Positions 51,303 to 58,685 of a stretch of 64,000 nt of DNA are shown one piece after another. How positions within the stretch are numbered: position 1 is the first letter of the stretch; each line of letters opens with the position of its first letter. The position numbers and the translations under genes are program-made. The notes beneath the pieces were generated by a model. The model had not been told where the DNA came from and ran no database searches. It worked only from the letters and a program-made list of their open reading frames with translations. The DNA lies in the NCBI GenBank assembly GCA_041917295.1, contig JAYRXX010000022.1:1-64000 (forward strand), in the 5' to 3' direction. The stretch is from JADKHR01 sp041917295. GTDB lineage: Bacteria; Elusimicrobiota; Elusimicrobia; FEN-1173.

Positions 51303-52969
51303 CGACTTTCAACCTCTTGTCCGACCAAAGGCCCCACTGTCCGATCGGGGGTGACTGAAAAAAAGGACGTGATCACTTGCCGCAAACCCCCTCGAACCGC
51401 CGTTGACCTCAATTGAATGTTTCGTTCCGTGTTCCAGGTATTTTCAAAAAAAGCGAGGTCCGTTCCCATATGACTTCGAAACACGTCCACATCGTTGTCG
51501 TTGTCAAAATCCCCCAGAGCGAGACCACCTCCTTGGTTCAATGTCATGGGGGGAAGAGCTCGGTTTTCCGGTAACGGAAAGCGACGCCATTGGGCGACCG
51601 TGTTGATGTCGTTGGCCCACACCGTGACCGATGAAACCCGGCCCGCTGGCAGTGTGGCCGCCGCCGTGGTGTTGGTGCTGGTATAAAACGCCAAAACATC
51701 GGGCCGATTGCCGGGATCGTTGTTCATGTTGGCGATCCGGATATCCCACACAAAACCGGGCTCGGCGTTAGCCCCGGGAAGAAAGGTCCGCGTCCAAGCT
51801 CCTGTTCCAGCACAATTGGAATTTGAAAATACAGCCATGGGAGAGTTGACAGGTGCCACGCCTTGTCCACCAGCCACAATTTCTCGGCACCCTCCAGAAA
51901 TAAGGTCCGCCACCGCCATCGACTGGGCAACGAAAAAATTATTGCGGACTGTGATTCGATTAAAACTCGAACCACTGTCTCTAAAAAAAGTTATTTCCCG
52001 ATCAGTTAACAGGGTGCCGTTTTCAGCCACGACCAAATCCGTTTCCCCATTTTTATCGATGTCCGCCGCAACCACCGCAATGCCAAAGGGGTCCCGATAG
52101 TCTACCGCGGAAACAATTCCCGCACTCCGATCAAACAGCCCCGCTCCCGGCACCCCCGTGTTTTTAATCCAGTAAAGGTTCGTCTGGCCCGCCGGCACCG
52201 TAAACGTGGAATGGTTCAAGACAACCAAGTCCGGTCGGTCGTCACCATCCATGTCGGCGACAGTGCCGCCTCGGGGATTTGAGCCCCAATAAGTGACACC
52301 CCCGTTCACAAAATTTCCTATCAACACATCATGCTGAACAAACTGGGGCGATCGTCCCACCAGCCCGTCGGGAATACGCCGGTTCTCAAACCAGGCCACC
52401 TTCCGGGCGCCCAAGGCCGCGTCGGTGGGCAAATATCCCGAACTGCACCACACCGCAATGTCATCGTCCCCATCTCCATCCAAATCCCATACTTCCATCG
52501 TCTTACCATGATAAATTGTTGGGGGCAAACCACCGGGTGTTATGGGAAAGGGACGAAAATGCCCAAACCCGTCGTTTAAATACCACACCAGGTCGCTTCC
52601 GACATAAAAGGGATTTCCGTAAGGGTCCCCCCGATACCCGGCCCGAACGTTGGGCGACTCCTTGCCAATCCCATTAAAATTCCAAAGGTAGTGGCCGTTA
52701 TCAATAAACCCGCCCGGATTAATATAATCGTCCACTTGAGGAAGCGCCCCATCGGCGAGGACAACCACGTCACGAAGCCCCTTTCCGTCAATGTCACCTG
52801 TCTGTATGGATTCATGAAGGCTCTGGTAGGCAAAATTGGCGGCGTCCATACCATACCCAGCCCCGGTCCCGGGCAATTCATGCCATTCAAATTTTTCCGC
52901 CCACAGATGAGGGCAAAAAAAAGTGGCCGCCAACATAAGATTAAGGGCAACGTTAGTCCGTTCAGGCAT
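51299..52969 (-). CDS. Secreted FG-GAP/VCBS beta-propeller protein
   Basis: 556 residues with a signal peptide (about 1-24, FFCPHLWA). Repeated calcium-type D-x-D-x-D/N motifs of FG-GAP blades are visible: GDIDGKGLRDVV, WDLDGDGDDDIAV, ADMDGDDRPDLVV, ADIDKNGETDLVV, GDFDNDNDVDVF. Probably a seven-bladed propeller. It is the first gene of the pseudopilin operon, in the place where type IV pilus operons hold PilY1, so a pilus-tip adhesin or cargo is the best guess. Seven residues before the end are Gly-rich, with no sorting signal. Confidence 0.85.
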   Translation of the reverse strand: MPERTNVALNLMLAATFFCPHLWAEKFEWHELPGTGAGYGMDAANFAYQSLHESIQTGDIDGKGLRDVVVLADGALPQVDDYINPGGFIDNGHYLWNFNGIGKESPNVRAGYRGDPYGNPFYVGSDLVWYLNDGFGHFRPFPITPGGLPPTIYHGKTMEVWDLDGDGDDDIAVWCSSGYLPTDAALGARKVAWFENRRIPDGLVGRSPQFVQHDVLIGNFVNGGVTYWGSNPRGGTVADMDGDDRPDLVVLNHSTFTVPAGQTNLYWIKNTGVPGAGLFDRSAGIVSAVDYRDPFGIAVVAADIDKNGETDLVVAENGTLLTDREITFFRDSGSSFNRITVRNNFFVAQSMAVADLISGGCREIVAGGQGVAPVNSPMAVFSNSNCAGTGAWTRTFLPGANAEPGFVWDIRIANMNNDPGNRPDVLAFYTSTNTTAAATLPAGRVSSVTVWANDINTVAQWRRFPLPENRALPPMTLNQGGGLALGDFDNDNDVDVFRSHMGTDLAFFENTWNTERNIQLRSTAVRGGLRQVITSFFSVTPDRTVGPLVGQEVESR

Positions 52970-53038
52970 GGGTTTTCTCTCTCTAAAGCCTATACCCGAA
53001 ACCGAACCCTTTCAAGGGAAATTTTTTCCGGATTTTAT

Positions 53039-53794
53039 TTATTGATCGGTGAGAACAAAATCGATGGGATAAAACATGTGAACCGCCACAGATCGGTCGC
53101 CCACCCGGGCCGGGCTGAACCGCGCGGTGGAAATGACCTTGATCGCCGCTTCGTCGAAGTGAGGGCTGGACGATTCGTCTATTTCCGCGCCGGACACGGC
53201 CCCATCTCGGTTGAGGTGCACCGATAGCACCACACGCGCTTCACGGCCGGCCGCGCGCTCGGCTTTGGGATACAAAAGCAAGACATTTTTCACAAGCTCG
53301 TCTCGGTTTAACAAGCGGGGCATTTCCGTCAAATAAATCCAGTCCACCTCTCCGTCTCCGCCGGTTCCCAAACCCCCCAGCCCTTTGCTGTCGCCTTCGA
53401 CCGTGCCTGTCCCCGTGGACGGCGCCGTGGATTTTGAGAGAGGATTCCCGAGATCCGTGGGGTTTTCTAAAATCCGTGTTGCAGAGGTTGGCAACGTCCA
53501 ATCCACGCCTTTGGCGGCCACCCCTCCCCCTGCTTGGAACGGTTCGGGGGTGGGCTTTTCCACCCGGGGTGCGCCGGTGCCGGGATTGTTGGACCTAAAA
53601 GCCTTTTTCGGGTCGGAAGTCAGCCGGTGAGGCCGAGTCAAATCCACTTCCAAAGGATCTCGGCGGGCCCACTGGGGAGAAATATCAAAAACCCCCGGCG
53701 GCGCATGGGTCAAGGTCAGAAACAACGCGCTGTGAACCAAGACCGACAGTTCCAGGCCCAATCGAAACGGGGGCGTATCTCTAAAAAATGCCAC
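53039..53794 (-). CDS. tonB: TonB-family energy transducer
   Basis: 251 residues. One N-terminal membrane helix (about 12-30, LELSVLVHSALFLTLTHAP), a Pro/Gly/Thr-rich linker and a TonB C-terminal domain (PKAERAAGREARVVLSVHLNRDGAVSGAEIDESSSPHFDEAAIKVISTARFSPARVGDRSVAVHMFYPIDFVL). GTG 53794 follows AAAGGAGGGG. Downstream of exbB-exbD, completing an energy-transduction complex for an outer-membrane receptor or for cell-envelope integrity. Confidence 0.88.
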   Translation of the reverse strand: MAFFRDTPPFRLGLELSVLVHSALFLTLTHAPPGVFDISPQWARRDPLEVDLTRPHRLTSDPKKAFRSNNPGTGAPRVEKPTPEPFQAGGGVAAKGVDWTLPTSATRILENPTDLGNPLSKSTAPSTGTGTVEGDSKGLGGLGTGGDGEVDWIYLTEMPRLLNRDELVKNVLLLYPKAERAAGREARVVLSVHLNRDGAVSGAEIDESSSPHFDEAAIKVISTARFSPARVGDRSVAVHMFYPIDFVLTDQ

Positions 53795-53862
53795 GGTGCC
53801 CCTCCTTTAAACAGGATGATGCCGCTGGATCGCGGTGGCCAACGCCGCCCACCCTGTCCGAA

Positions 53863-54276
53863 CTATTTTCTCGGCGGCAGAGGGCGCACTTCCAAAGCCA
53901 CTCGTTTGACACCGGCGCCGCGAATTGTGTCCAGCACCTGCATGACCACACCGTAAGGAAGGCCCTCTTCCGCGGTGAGAGTTAAACGCAAATCGGGTTC
54001 CACGCGCTGGCGGCGGGTCAGTTCCTGAGCCAATCCCGCCCGATCGAAAAGCGATTTTTCCAAATAAATCTTTTGATCCGCCGTGATCGTCACCTGCAAG
54101 GAAGCCGACGCCCGCTCGCCCGTGGCCGCCCGGGGCACGTTGACGCTGATGGCTTTTTTAACGATTAAAGGGGCGGTGGCCATGAAAATGATCAACAACA
54201 CCAACACCACGTCCACCAACGGAGTGACGTTGATCCCTGTAATGAGACCTTCAGAATTGGAGTCGCTGGAACCCAT
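53863..54276 (-). CDS. exbD: ExbD/TolR-family protein
   Basis: 137 residues. Short N-terminus, one membrane helix (GINVTPLVDVVLVLLIIFMATAPLI) with the essential Asp, and a periplasmic domain (VTITADQKIYLEKSLFDRAGLAQELTRRQRVEPDLRLTLTAEEGLPYGVVMQVLDTIRGAGVKRVALEV). It starts on the last base of exbB. Confidence 0.93.
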   Translation of the reverse strand: MGSSDSNSEGLITGINVTPLVDVVLVLLIIFMATAPLIVKKAISVNVPRAATGERASASLQVTITADQKIYLEKSLFDRAGLAQELTRRQRVEPDLRLTLTAEEGLPYGVVMQVLDTIRGAGVKRVALEVRPLPPRK

Positions 54277-54905
54277 TACCGAGACGTTTCTTTAAGCGCC
54301 GCCAACAGCCGGCGCGAAAGGCCGTCCACGTCCGCCAGTAACTCACCAGCCCGTTTCATCAAATAGTTGTACGCCATCACCGCCGGAATGGCCACAAGTA
54401 ATCCCACCGCCGTCGCGATCAACGCTTCCGACAATCCGGCCATCACCACTTCCGGCCCGGACCCTTCAGCCCCGGCCAAATCGGCGAACGCCTTGATGAC
54501 GCCCAACACCGTCCCAAACAACCCCACGAAAGGCGCGTTGTTGCCCAACGTGCCCAACACCCACAACCGCCGTTCCAGTTGATACTTGGATTCAATGCGA
54601 GCCGCGGCCAACCGTTCTTCCACGGCGGCGGGCCCGGCTTCGGGACGGGCCAATCCGACTCGCAAAAGGGCCGCCGCCGCGCCGGGGGCTTTCTGCACCA
54701 GGGCCGAAGCCGATTTGACATCGCCTTGGTCCAGATGATCCGCCAAAGCGGAACGAAAGATCCGGTAAAAACCCCGTTCCCTGCGCAAAACGAAGAACCG
54801 CTCGACGATGACCGCCAGGGAAAACACGGACGCCAAAATTAATAGGTAGATAACCCACGCCCCGCCGGTCCCCACCAACGCGTGAAGCAATGGCACGGTT
54901 GTCAT
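54276..54905 (-). CDS. exbB: ExbB/TolQ-family proton channel protein
   Basis: 209 residues with three membrane helices (about 15-35, 115-140, 155-180). The signature region NNAPFVGLFGTVLGVIKAFADLA...ALIATAVGLLVAIPAVMAYNYL is intact. Works with ExbD and TonB. ATG 54905 overlaps the HEAT-lipoprotein stop by 4 bases. Confidence 0.95.
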   Translation of the reverse strand: MTTVPLLHALVGTGGAWVIYLLILASVFSLAVIVERFFVLRRERGFYRIFRSALADHLDQGDVKSASALVQKAPGAAAALLRVGLARPEAGPAAVEERLAAARIESKYQLERRLWVLGTLGNNAPFVGLFGTVLGVIKAFADLAGAEGSGPEVVMAGLSEALIATAVGLLVAIPAVMAYNYLMKRAGELLADVDGLSRRLLAALKETSR

Positions 54906-56509
54906 AGGGACATCCTCAAGACAGCCAAACAGTCTTCTGAAATAACATAGTCGTTGGTCTCCCGGTCCAGGTTGATCATGATCCGCTCAAAATCCGCGTC
55001 GTCGCCCAACTGTCCCAAAAAGTAAGTGGCCATGGCCCGGACAGCCCAGTCGGGATCGTTAAGATACCGACGGACGAGGTCCACCCCCTGGGCGTCCCCC
55101 CGCCGACCCAAAGCCTGCGCGGCGAACAACCGAACCACCGGCGACACATCGGTTTGGGCGGCCCCGGCCAAAATTCCCCGAACCATGGGATTTGTTTGAG
55201 CCGCCAACCCTTCCACCGCGCCGAAACGAACTTGGATGGACGCGTCTCTTAGAGCGTATTCAAATAGGCTCAGATCCACCCGGGTGGGATCGTGGCCTAA
55301 GGCCACAAACGCGGTGGCTCGGGCGGACGTGTTGCGACCGGTTCGGGCAATTGTTTCCAGCCGGTGGATTAACGTTTGGTTGGTGGTTCCCGCCAACCCT
55401 TCGGTCAAAAGCGCGTTAAGGTCCGTGTATCGAACATACAAACCAAACCCCTGAGGGGTCACCAACTTAACCAGCTGGGCGACGTTGTCGTCGATCACCA
55501 ACTCGGTGGGCGGCGCATCGGCCAACTGTTCCAAAAGGTTGATCAGTTCGGTGTCAATTTGGGGCGGCACCAACTGAGCGCCCGACACTCGGATGCGCGG
55601 GGCCGCCAGGACCAACGGTTCCATCATAAACGGACGCGCCACCTGGACCTTCGGTTTTGCCGCTGAAGGACGCGACTCGGGAGGCGGTGTGACAACCACC
55701 GGAGCCCGACGGGCCAAGAGCTTAAGTCCCGCGATGCACAGTTCCGCCACAACGTAAGGGTTGTCTTGTTCGGCGGCGATCCGGCTCACCAACAGGTCCG
55801 CGTCTTCAGGTTTTCCCAACTCGCCCAGGTAACGGGCCGACATGGCCCGCAACAGCCAATTGGTGTCTCTTAAATATTTCAGCAACTGGTCGCGCCCCCG
55901 CGAGTCCCCCATGCGAAGGACCGCTTGGGCGGCAAACACACGGATCAAAGGAGACCAATCCCGTTCGGAGGCGTTCAACAACAAAGGAACGGCTTCCGGC
56001 AGGTTCCAGAATTCCAGCGATTCCACCGCCGCGAACTGAATGGCCACGTCTCTGTCGAGAAGCGCCTCTTTGAAATATTTGAGATGGGCGGGATTTTTTT
56101 GGGCCGAAAGAACAAGAAGGCTTTCCGACCGGGACCGTCGACCGGACTCAAACCGGGCGGTCTCCAACAACCGATTTTGAAGTTGGCGATCCCGGGACAA
56201 CGACAAGGCCTGGGCCACCGGCACGCCGATTTCCCGAAACCGGTATTTGATTTGGTAGCCCGCCGGTGTAATCAACTTGTTGATGTCTCGCAACGTGTCG
56301 AGGCCTGACCGGTCCAGGTCAAGAGTCTGAAGATTTCGATCGTCCACCAAGCGGACCAGCTGAGGCACCGCCGCCGATTCGGCCCGAAGGTTCATCTGGG
56401 CCCGGGCGGCCTCGGCCGTTGAAGAACTCGGCTCCGCCTGAACCGGCCCCATGCACGCGGACAACACATATTGCGCGGCCACCGCCAACACCGTCCACGA
56501 ACGTTTCAC
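54902..56509 (-). CDS. HEAT-repeat lipoprotein, internally duplicated
   Basis: 535 residues from GTG 56509 (AAGGAG upstream). Lipobox-like VLSAC at about residue 19. Two homologous halves: each has a short domain (LVRLVDDRNLQTLDLDRSGLDTL... and ELVIDDNVAQLVKLVTPQGFGLYVRY) followed by HEAT-type helical repeats (AIQFAAVESLEFWNLPEAVPLLLNAS... RVFAAQAVLRMGDSRGRDQLLKYLRDTNWLLRAMSARYLGELG; IQVRFGAVEGLAAQTNPMVRG... RLFAAQALGRRGDAQGVDLVRRYLNDPDWAVRAMATYFLGQLG). A scaffold for protein contacts, coupled by overlap to exbB. The partner is unknown. Confidence 0.78.
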   Translation of the reverse strand: MKRSWTVLAVAAQYVLSACMGPVQAEPSSSTAEAARAQMNLRAESAAVPQLVRLVDDRNLQTLDLDRSGLDTLRDINKLITPAGYQIKYRFREIGVPVAQALSLSRDRQLQNRLLETARFESGRRSRSESLLVLSAQKNPAHLKYFKEALLDRDVAIQFAAVESLEFWNLPEAVPLLLNASERDWSPLIRVFAAQAVLRMGDSRGRDQLLKYLRDTNWLLRAMSARYLGELGKPEDADLLVSRIAAEQDNPYVVAELCIAGLKLLARRAPVVVTPPPESRPSAAKPKVQVARPFMMEPLVLAAPRIRVSGAQLVPPQIDTELINLLEQLADAPPTELVIDDNVAQLVKLVTPQGFGLYVRYTDLNALLTEGLAGTTNQTLIHRLETIARTGRNTSARATAFVALGHDPTRVDLSLFEYALRDASIQVRFGAVEGLAAQTNPMVRGILAGAAQTDVSPVVRLFAAQALGRRGDAQGVDLVRRYLNDPDWAVRAMATYFLGQLGDDADFERIMINLDRETNDYVISEDCLAVLRMSL

Positions 56510-56557
56510 GCGATTGTCTCTCCTTGTCGCCCGGCCAAACCAGGACCTAACAAAATC

Positions 56558-56630
56558 AGCCGAGGATCGGGTTCGAACCGACGACCTTCCGCTTACAAGG
56601 CGGATGCTCTACCAGCTGAGCTACCTCGGC
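56558..56630 (-). tRNA. tRNA-Thr(UGU)
   Basis: Complete cloverleaf on the minus strand: acceptor GCCGAGG/CCTCGGC, D arm GCTC/GAGC, anticodon stem TCCGC/GCGGA with loop CTTGTAA (anticodon UGU, threonine codon ACA), T arm GTCGG/CCGAT with loop TTCGAAC, discriminator U. CCA is not encoded. It is the 3'-most element of an array with two truncated copies upstream. Confidence 0.97.
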
Positions 56631-56749
56631 ATTCTTTCAACTTCCCCGCAGTTCCCGCTTATGGTTTCAGGCCTAGCGGCCTTCAACCATTCCGTCGGCC
56701 CCTGGCCTCCGTCACAAGGCGGATGCTCTACCAGCTGAGCTACCTCGGC
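56631..56749 (-). repeat. 119-bp tandem repeat, unit 2, with truncated tRNA-Thr
   Basis: One of two near-identical 119-bp units directly upstream of tRNA-Thr, differing from the other at about one base. Each unit begins with the first 36 nt of the tRNA (here 56749-56714) and continues with 83 nt of unrelated sequence. That sequence contains a 30-nt hairpin (56661-56690): a 6-bp and a 5-bp stem separated by a tandem GA/GA internal loop with a GCTA tetraloop. Confidence 0.9.
56714..56749 (-). pseudogene. Truncated tRNA-Thr (5' half, copy 2)
   Basis: Identical to nucleotides 1-36 of the complete tRNA-Thr, through the UGU anticodon. After this the sequence diverges (GACGGAGG...), and no T arm or 3' acceptor strand is found in the next 83 nt, so it cannot fold as a normal tRNA. 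Confidence 0.85.
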
Positions 56750-56868
56750 ATTCTTTCAACTTTCCCGCAGTTCCCGCTTATGGTTTCAGGCCTAGCGGCC
56801 TTCAACCATTCCGTCGGCCCCTGGCCTCCGTCACAAGGCGGATGCTCTACCAGCTGAGCTACCTCGGC
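56750..56868 (-). repeat. 119-bp tandem repeat, unit 1, with truncated tRNA-Thr
   Basis: Same structure as the neighbouring unit. The tRNA part is 56868-56833 and the hairpin 56780-56809. The period is exactly 119 bp across both units and the true tRNA. A tandem duplication with one boundary inside the anticodon loop explains the arrangement. Confidence 0.9.
56833..56868 (-). pseudogene. Truncated tRNA-Thr (5' half, copy 1)
   Basis: Second copy, again identical over 36 nt to the 5' half of tRNA-Thr and then diverging in the same way. It is the first element of the array on the minus strand, 12 bases after the stop of the hydrolase gene. Confidence 0.85.
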
Positions 56869-56880
56869 AATTATTGGTTT

Positions 56881-57585
56881 CTATCCGGCCCCTTCACCTG
56901 TCGAATGGGGCGGAGACAGTCGTTGAAGATGTTTTAAAAACCAATCGGACGTTAAATTTGCCACCTGGTCGAGCGCGCCGGGCTCGGGGAAATAATGCGA
57001 CGCGCCTGGCACCGTTTTTAACACATGATCGCCCGCCAACCGTTTAAACGCGTCCTGGTTCCAAACCAACGAGGGGTGATCGTTTTCGCCCACAATCAAG
57101 AGCGTCGGCGCCACCACGTGAGGCAGTTGATCCGCCGCCAAATCCGGGCGGCCGCCCCGGGACACCACCGCTTGAACTTCGAGAGGCCGATCGGCGGCGA
57201 CAACCAAAGAAGCCGCGGCGCCTGTGTCGGCCCCAAACAACCCAACGCCCAATTCTTTCGTCAAGGGAGATTCCCCGGCCCATCCCAACGCGGCGGCCAA
57301 ACGACGGGAAAGAAAAGGGATATCGAAACCGAGATGCCCCTTCCATCGGTCTTCCGCGGCCTCGATCGGAGTGAGGAGATCAAACAACAACGTCGCGATG
57401 CCGGCGGCGGTGAGAACGTCGGAAATCTTGCGACTGCGCGGGCTGTGACGATCGCTTCCCGCCCCATGGGCAAACAACACCACCCCGGTGGGCGCGTCCG
57501 GCAAAAAGAGCTCCCCTTTTAACTCCACCCCATCGACCGGAATGCCAACCGCTCGATCCGCCGTGTGTCGACTGTAGACGTTCAC
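56881..57585 (-). CDS. Dienelactone-hydrolase-like alpha/beta hydrolase, Asp at nucleophile position
   Basis: 234 residues. Alpha/beta-hydrolase fold: VVLFAHGAGSDRHSPRSRKI (oxyanion-hole His-Gly), nucleophile elbow LFGADTGAAASLV (about 116-128), acid Asp in VGENDHPSL and catalytic His in GASHYFPEPG. The usual elbow in this family is G-A-S-T-G; here the Ser is Asp, so the enzyme is either inactive or uses Asp as nucleophile in the manner of dehalogenases. GTG 57585 lies about 9 bases after a TAAAAT and lacks an SD, another probable leaderless start. It lies just upstream of the tRNA array. Confidence 0.82.
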   Translation of the reverse strand: MNVYSRHTADRAVGIPVDGVELKGELFLPDAPTGVVLFAHGAGSDRHSPRSRKISDVLTAAGIATLLFDLLTPIEAAEDRWKGHLGFDIPFLSRRLAAALGWAGESPLTKELGVGLFGADTGAAASLVVAADRPLEVQAVVSRGGRPDLAADQLPHVVAPTLLIVGENDHPSLVWNQDAFKRLAGDHVLKTVPGASHYFPEPGALDQVANLTSDWFLKHLQRLSPPHSTGEGAG

Positions 57586-57605
57586 AATAGGGGTATTTTA
57601 ATAAA

Positions 57606-58517
57606 TTAACGAACGATTTCGACCGTGCACGGCGCCTGAGCGGCCAATGAAGCCGAGACGCTTCCCAAAAAGGTCCTCTCCCATCGCGACTGCCCCCGAG
57701 CCCCCACAAAAAGGGCGTCGGCGCGCCACCGGGCGGCCTGATCGGCCAACACCGTGCGCGGGTCGCCGTCGATCACCCGCCCGGAGGCGGCCAAGCCTTT
57801 TTGAAGAAGACGGCGTTCGGCGGATTCGACCAGTCGACCCACCCAAGCGCGGGGGTCCTTGTCGGAGGGATTTCCAAACCGAGCCAAAGCGGGGTTTCCC
57901 AGGGGAGCGTGACGAAGACGATCGTCGACGGCGGCCACAACGCGCACAAACGTTCCTTGCGGCCAAACGCGTCCGAGCACCTGGGCCAAGGCTTTGTCCG
58001 AATGCGCGGACCCATCCAGGCCGATAACCAGTCGGAGAGGATCCTCGGCGCGTTTCACCCGGGGCCGAACCACCCGAACCGAGGCGGCGCATTCGGCCAC
58101 GACCTTTGACGAAACGCTGCCGATGGCCCACCGGGTGATCCGGGACGCGGGCCGACGACCGACGACAACCAAATCCGCTCCGGAATCGCGGGCCTTTTTA
58201 AAAATGGCCCACGCGGGGGAATCGGCCACAGCCTCGGAGGTCACGCGCCATTCCGGCAACAGAGCGCGCACGCGCGCGGCACCGCGGCGCGCCACGAGGG
58301 CGGCCTCGGCGAACAATTTTTTAGCCCGCGCGCGGGTTTGGGCAACGTAGGGCATGGCGCGCGCCACGGCGTCCGACGGATCTTCCTCGGCCACGGGCCA
58401 AATATCGGCCACCGTCAAAACGGTCGCCTGCCCGTCGAGCGGCAACCCGGCCCGGGGCAAATCGTCCAGAGCGGCCTCGCCGGGACCGGCCCCCTCGTAA
58501 GCGATCACGATTTTCAT
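57606..58517 (-). CDS. Tandem universal stress protein
   Basis: 303 residues with two Usp domains (about 1-150 and 160-303). Domain 2 has the perfect nucleotide motif G-x2-G-x9-G-S (GARGQSRWERTFLGSVS). Domain 1 has GRRPASRITRWAIGSVS, in which the second Gly is Pro, so it may not bind ATP. SD (AAGGGGGA) precedes ATG 58517. A stress-response protein; specific role unknown. Confidence 0.9.
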   Translation of the reverse strand: MKIVIAYEGAGPGEAALDDLPRAGLPLDGQATVLTVADIWPVAEEDPSDAVARAMPYVAQTRARAKKLFAEAALVARRGAARVRALLPEWRVTSEAVADSPAWAIFKKARDSGADLVVVGRRPASRITRWAIGSVSSKVVAECAASVRVVRPRVKRAEDPLRLVIGLDGSAHSDKALAQVLGRVWPQGTFVRVVAAVDDRLRHAPLGNPALARFGNPSDKDPRAWVGRLVESAERRLLQKGLAASGRVIDGDPRTVLADQAARWRADALFVGARGQSRWERTFLGSVSASLAAQAPCTVEIVR

Positions 58518-58685
58518 AAGAGATCCCCCTTATTGAATAAACCAACCCGTCCCTAGTTACGATCGACTCAACACCCACCGCCCCATTATTGTGGCAATTT
58601 CCAGGACGAAGCGGCATCCATTTTGTTGATCTACCCAACCGACCCAGCGGTTGATTTGAAGACGAGCATGTCCTACACTGAACCC

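Noticed and set aside
52987..53015. Possible sigma-70 promoter (TTGAAA...TAGGCT/TATAGG) upstream of the FG-GAP gene
   Set aside because: Either the spacing (15) or the -10 match is poor; not strong enough to list as a feature.
54888..54902. TGGCACGG sequence near the start of exbB, on the plus strand
   Set aside because: No TTGC follows at the -12 distance, and it points away from the local genes.
56501..56516. parS-like half site (GTTTCACG...) near the start of the HEAT-repeat gene
   Set aside because: Only one arm matches the parS consensus; the second arm is unrelated, and it coincides with the start codon region of a coding gene.
56451..56857. Open frames running through the tRNA-Thr array on the plus strand
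   Set aside because: They exist only because the 119-bp repeats lack stops; the translation repeats the tRNA sequence and has no RBS or domain.
56714..56868. Reading the truncated copies as functional tRNAs (for example His or Val)
   Set aside because: The anticodon stem gains a mismatch and no T arm or 3' acceptor strand follows.
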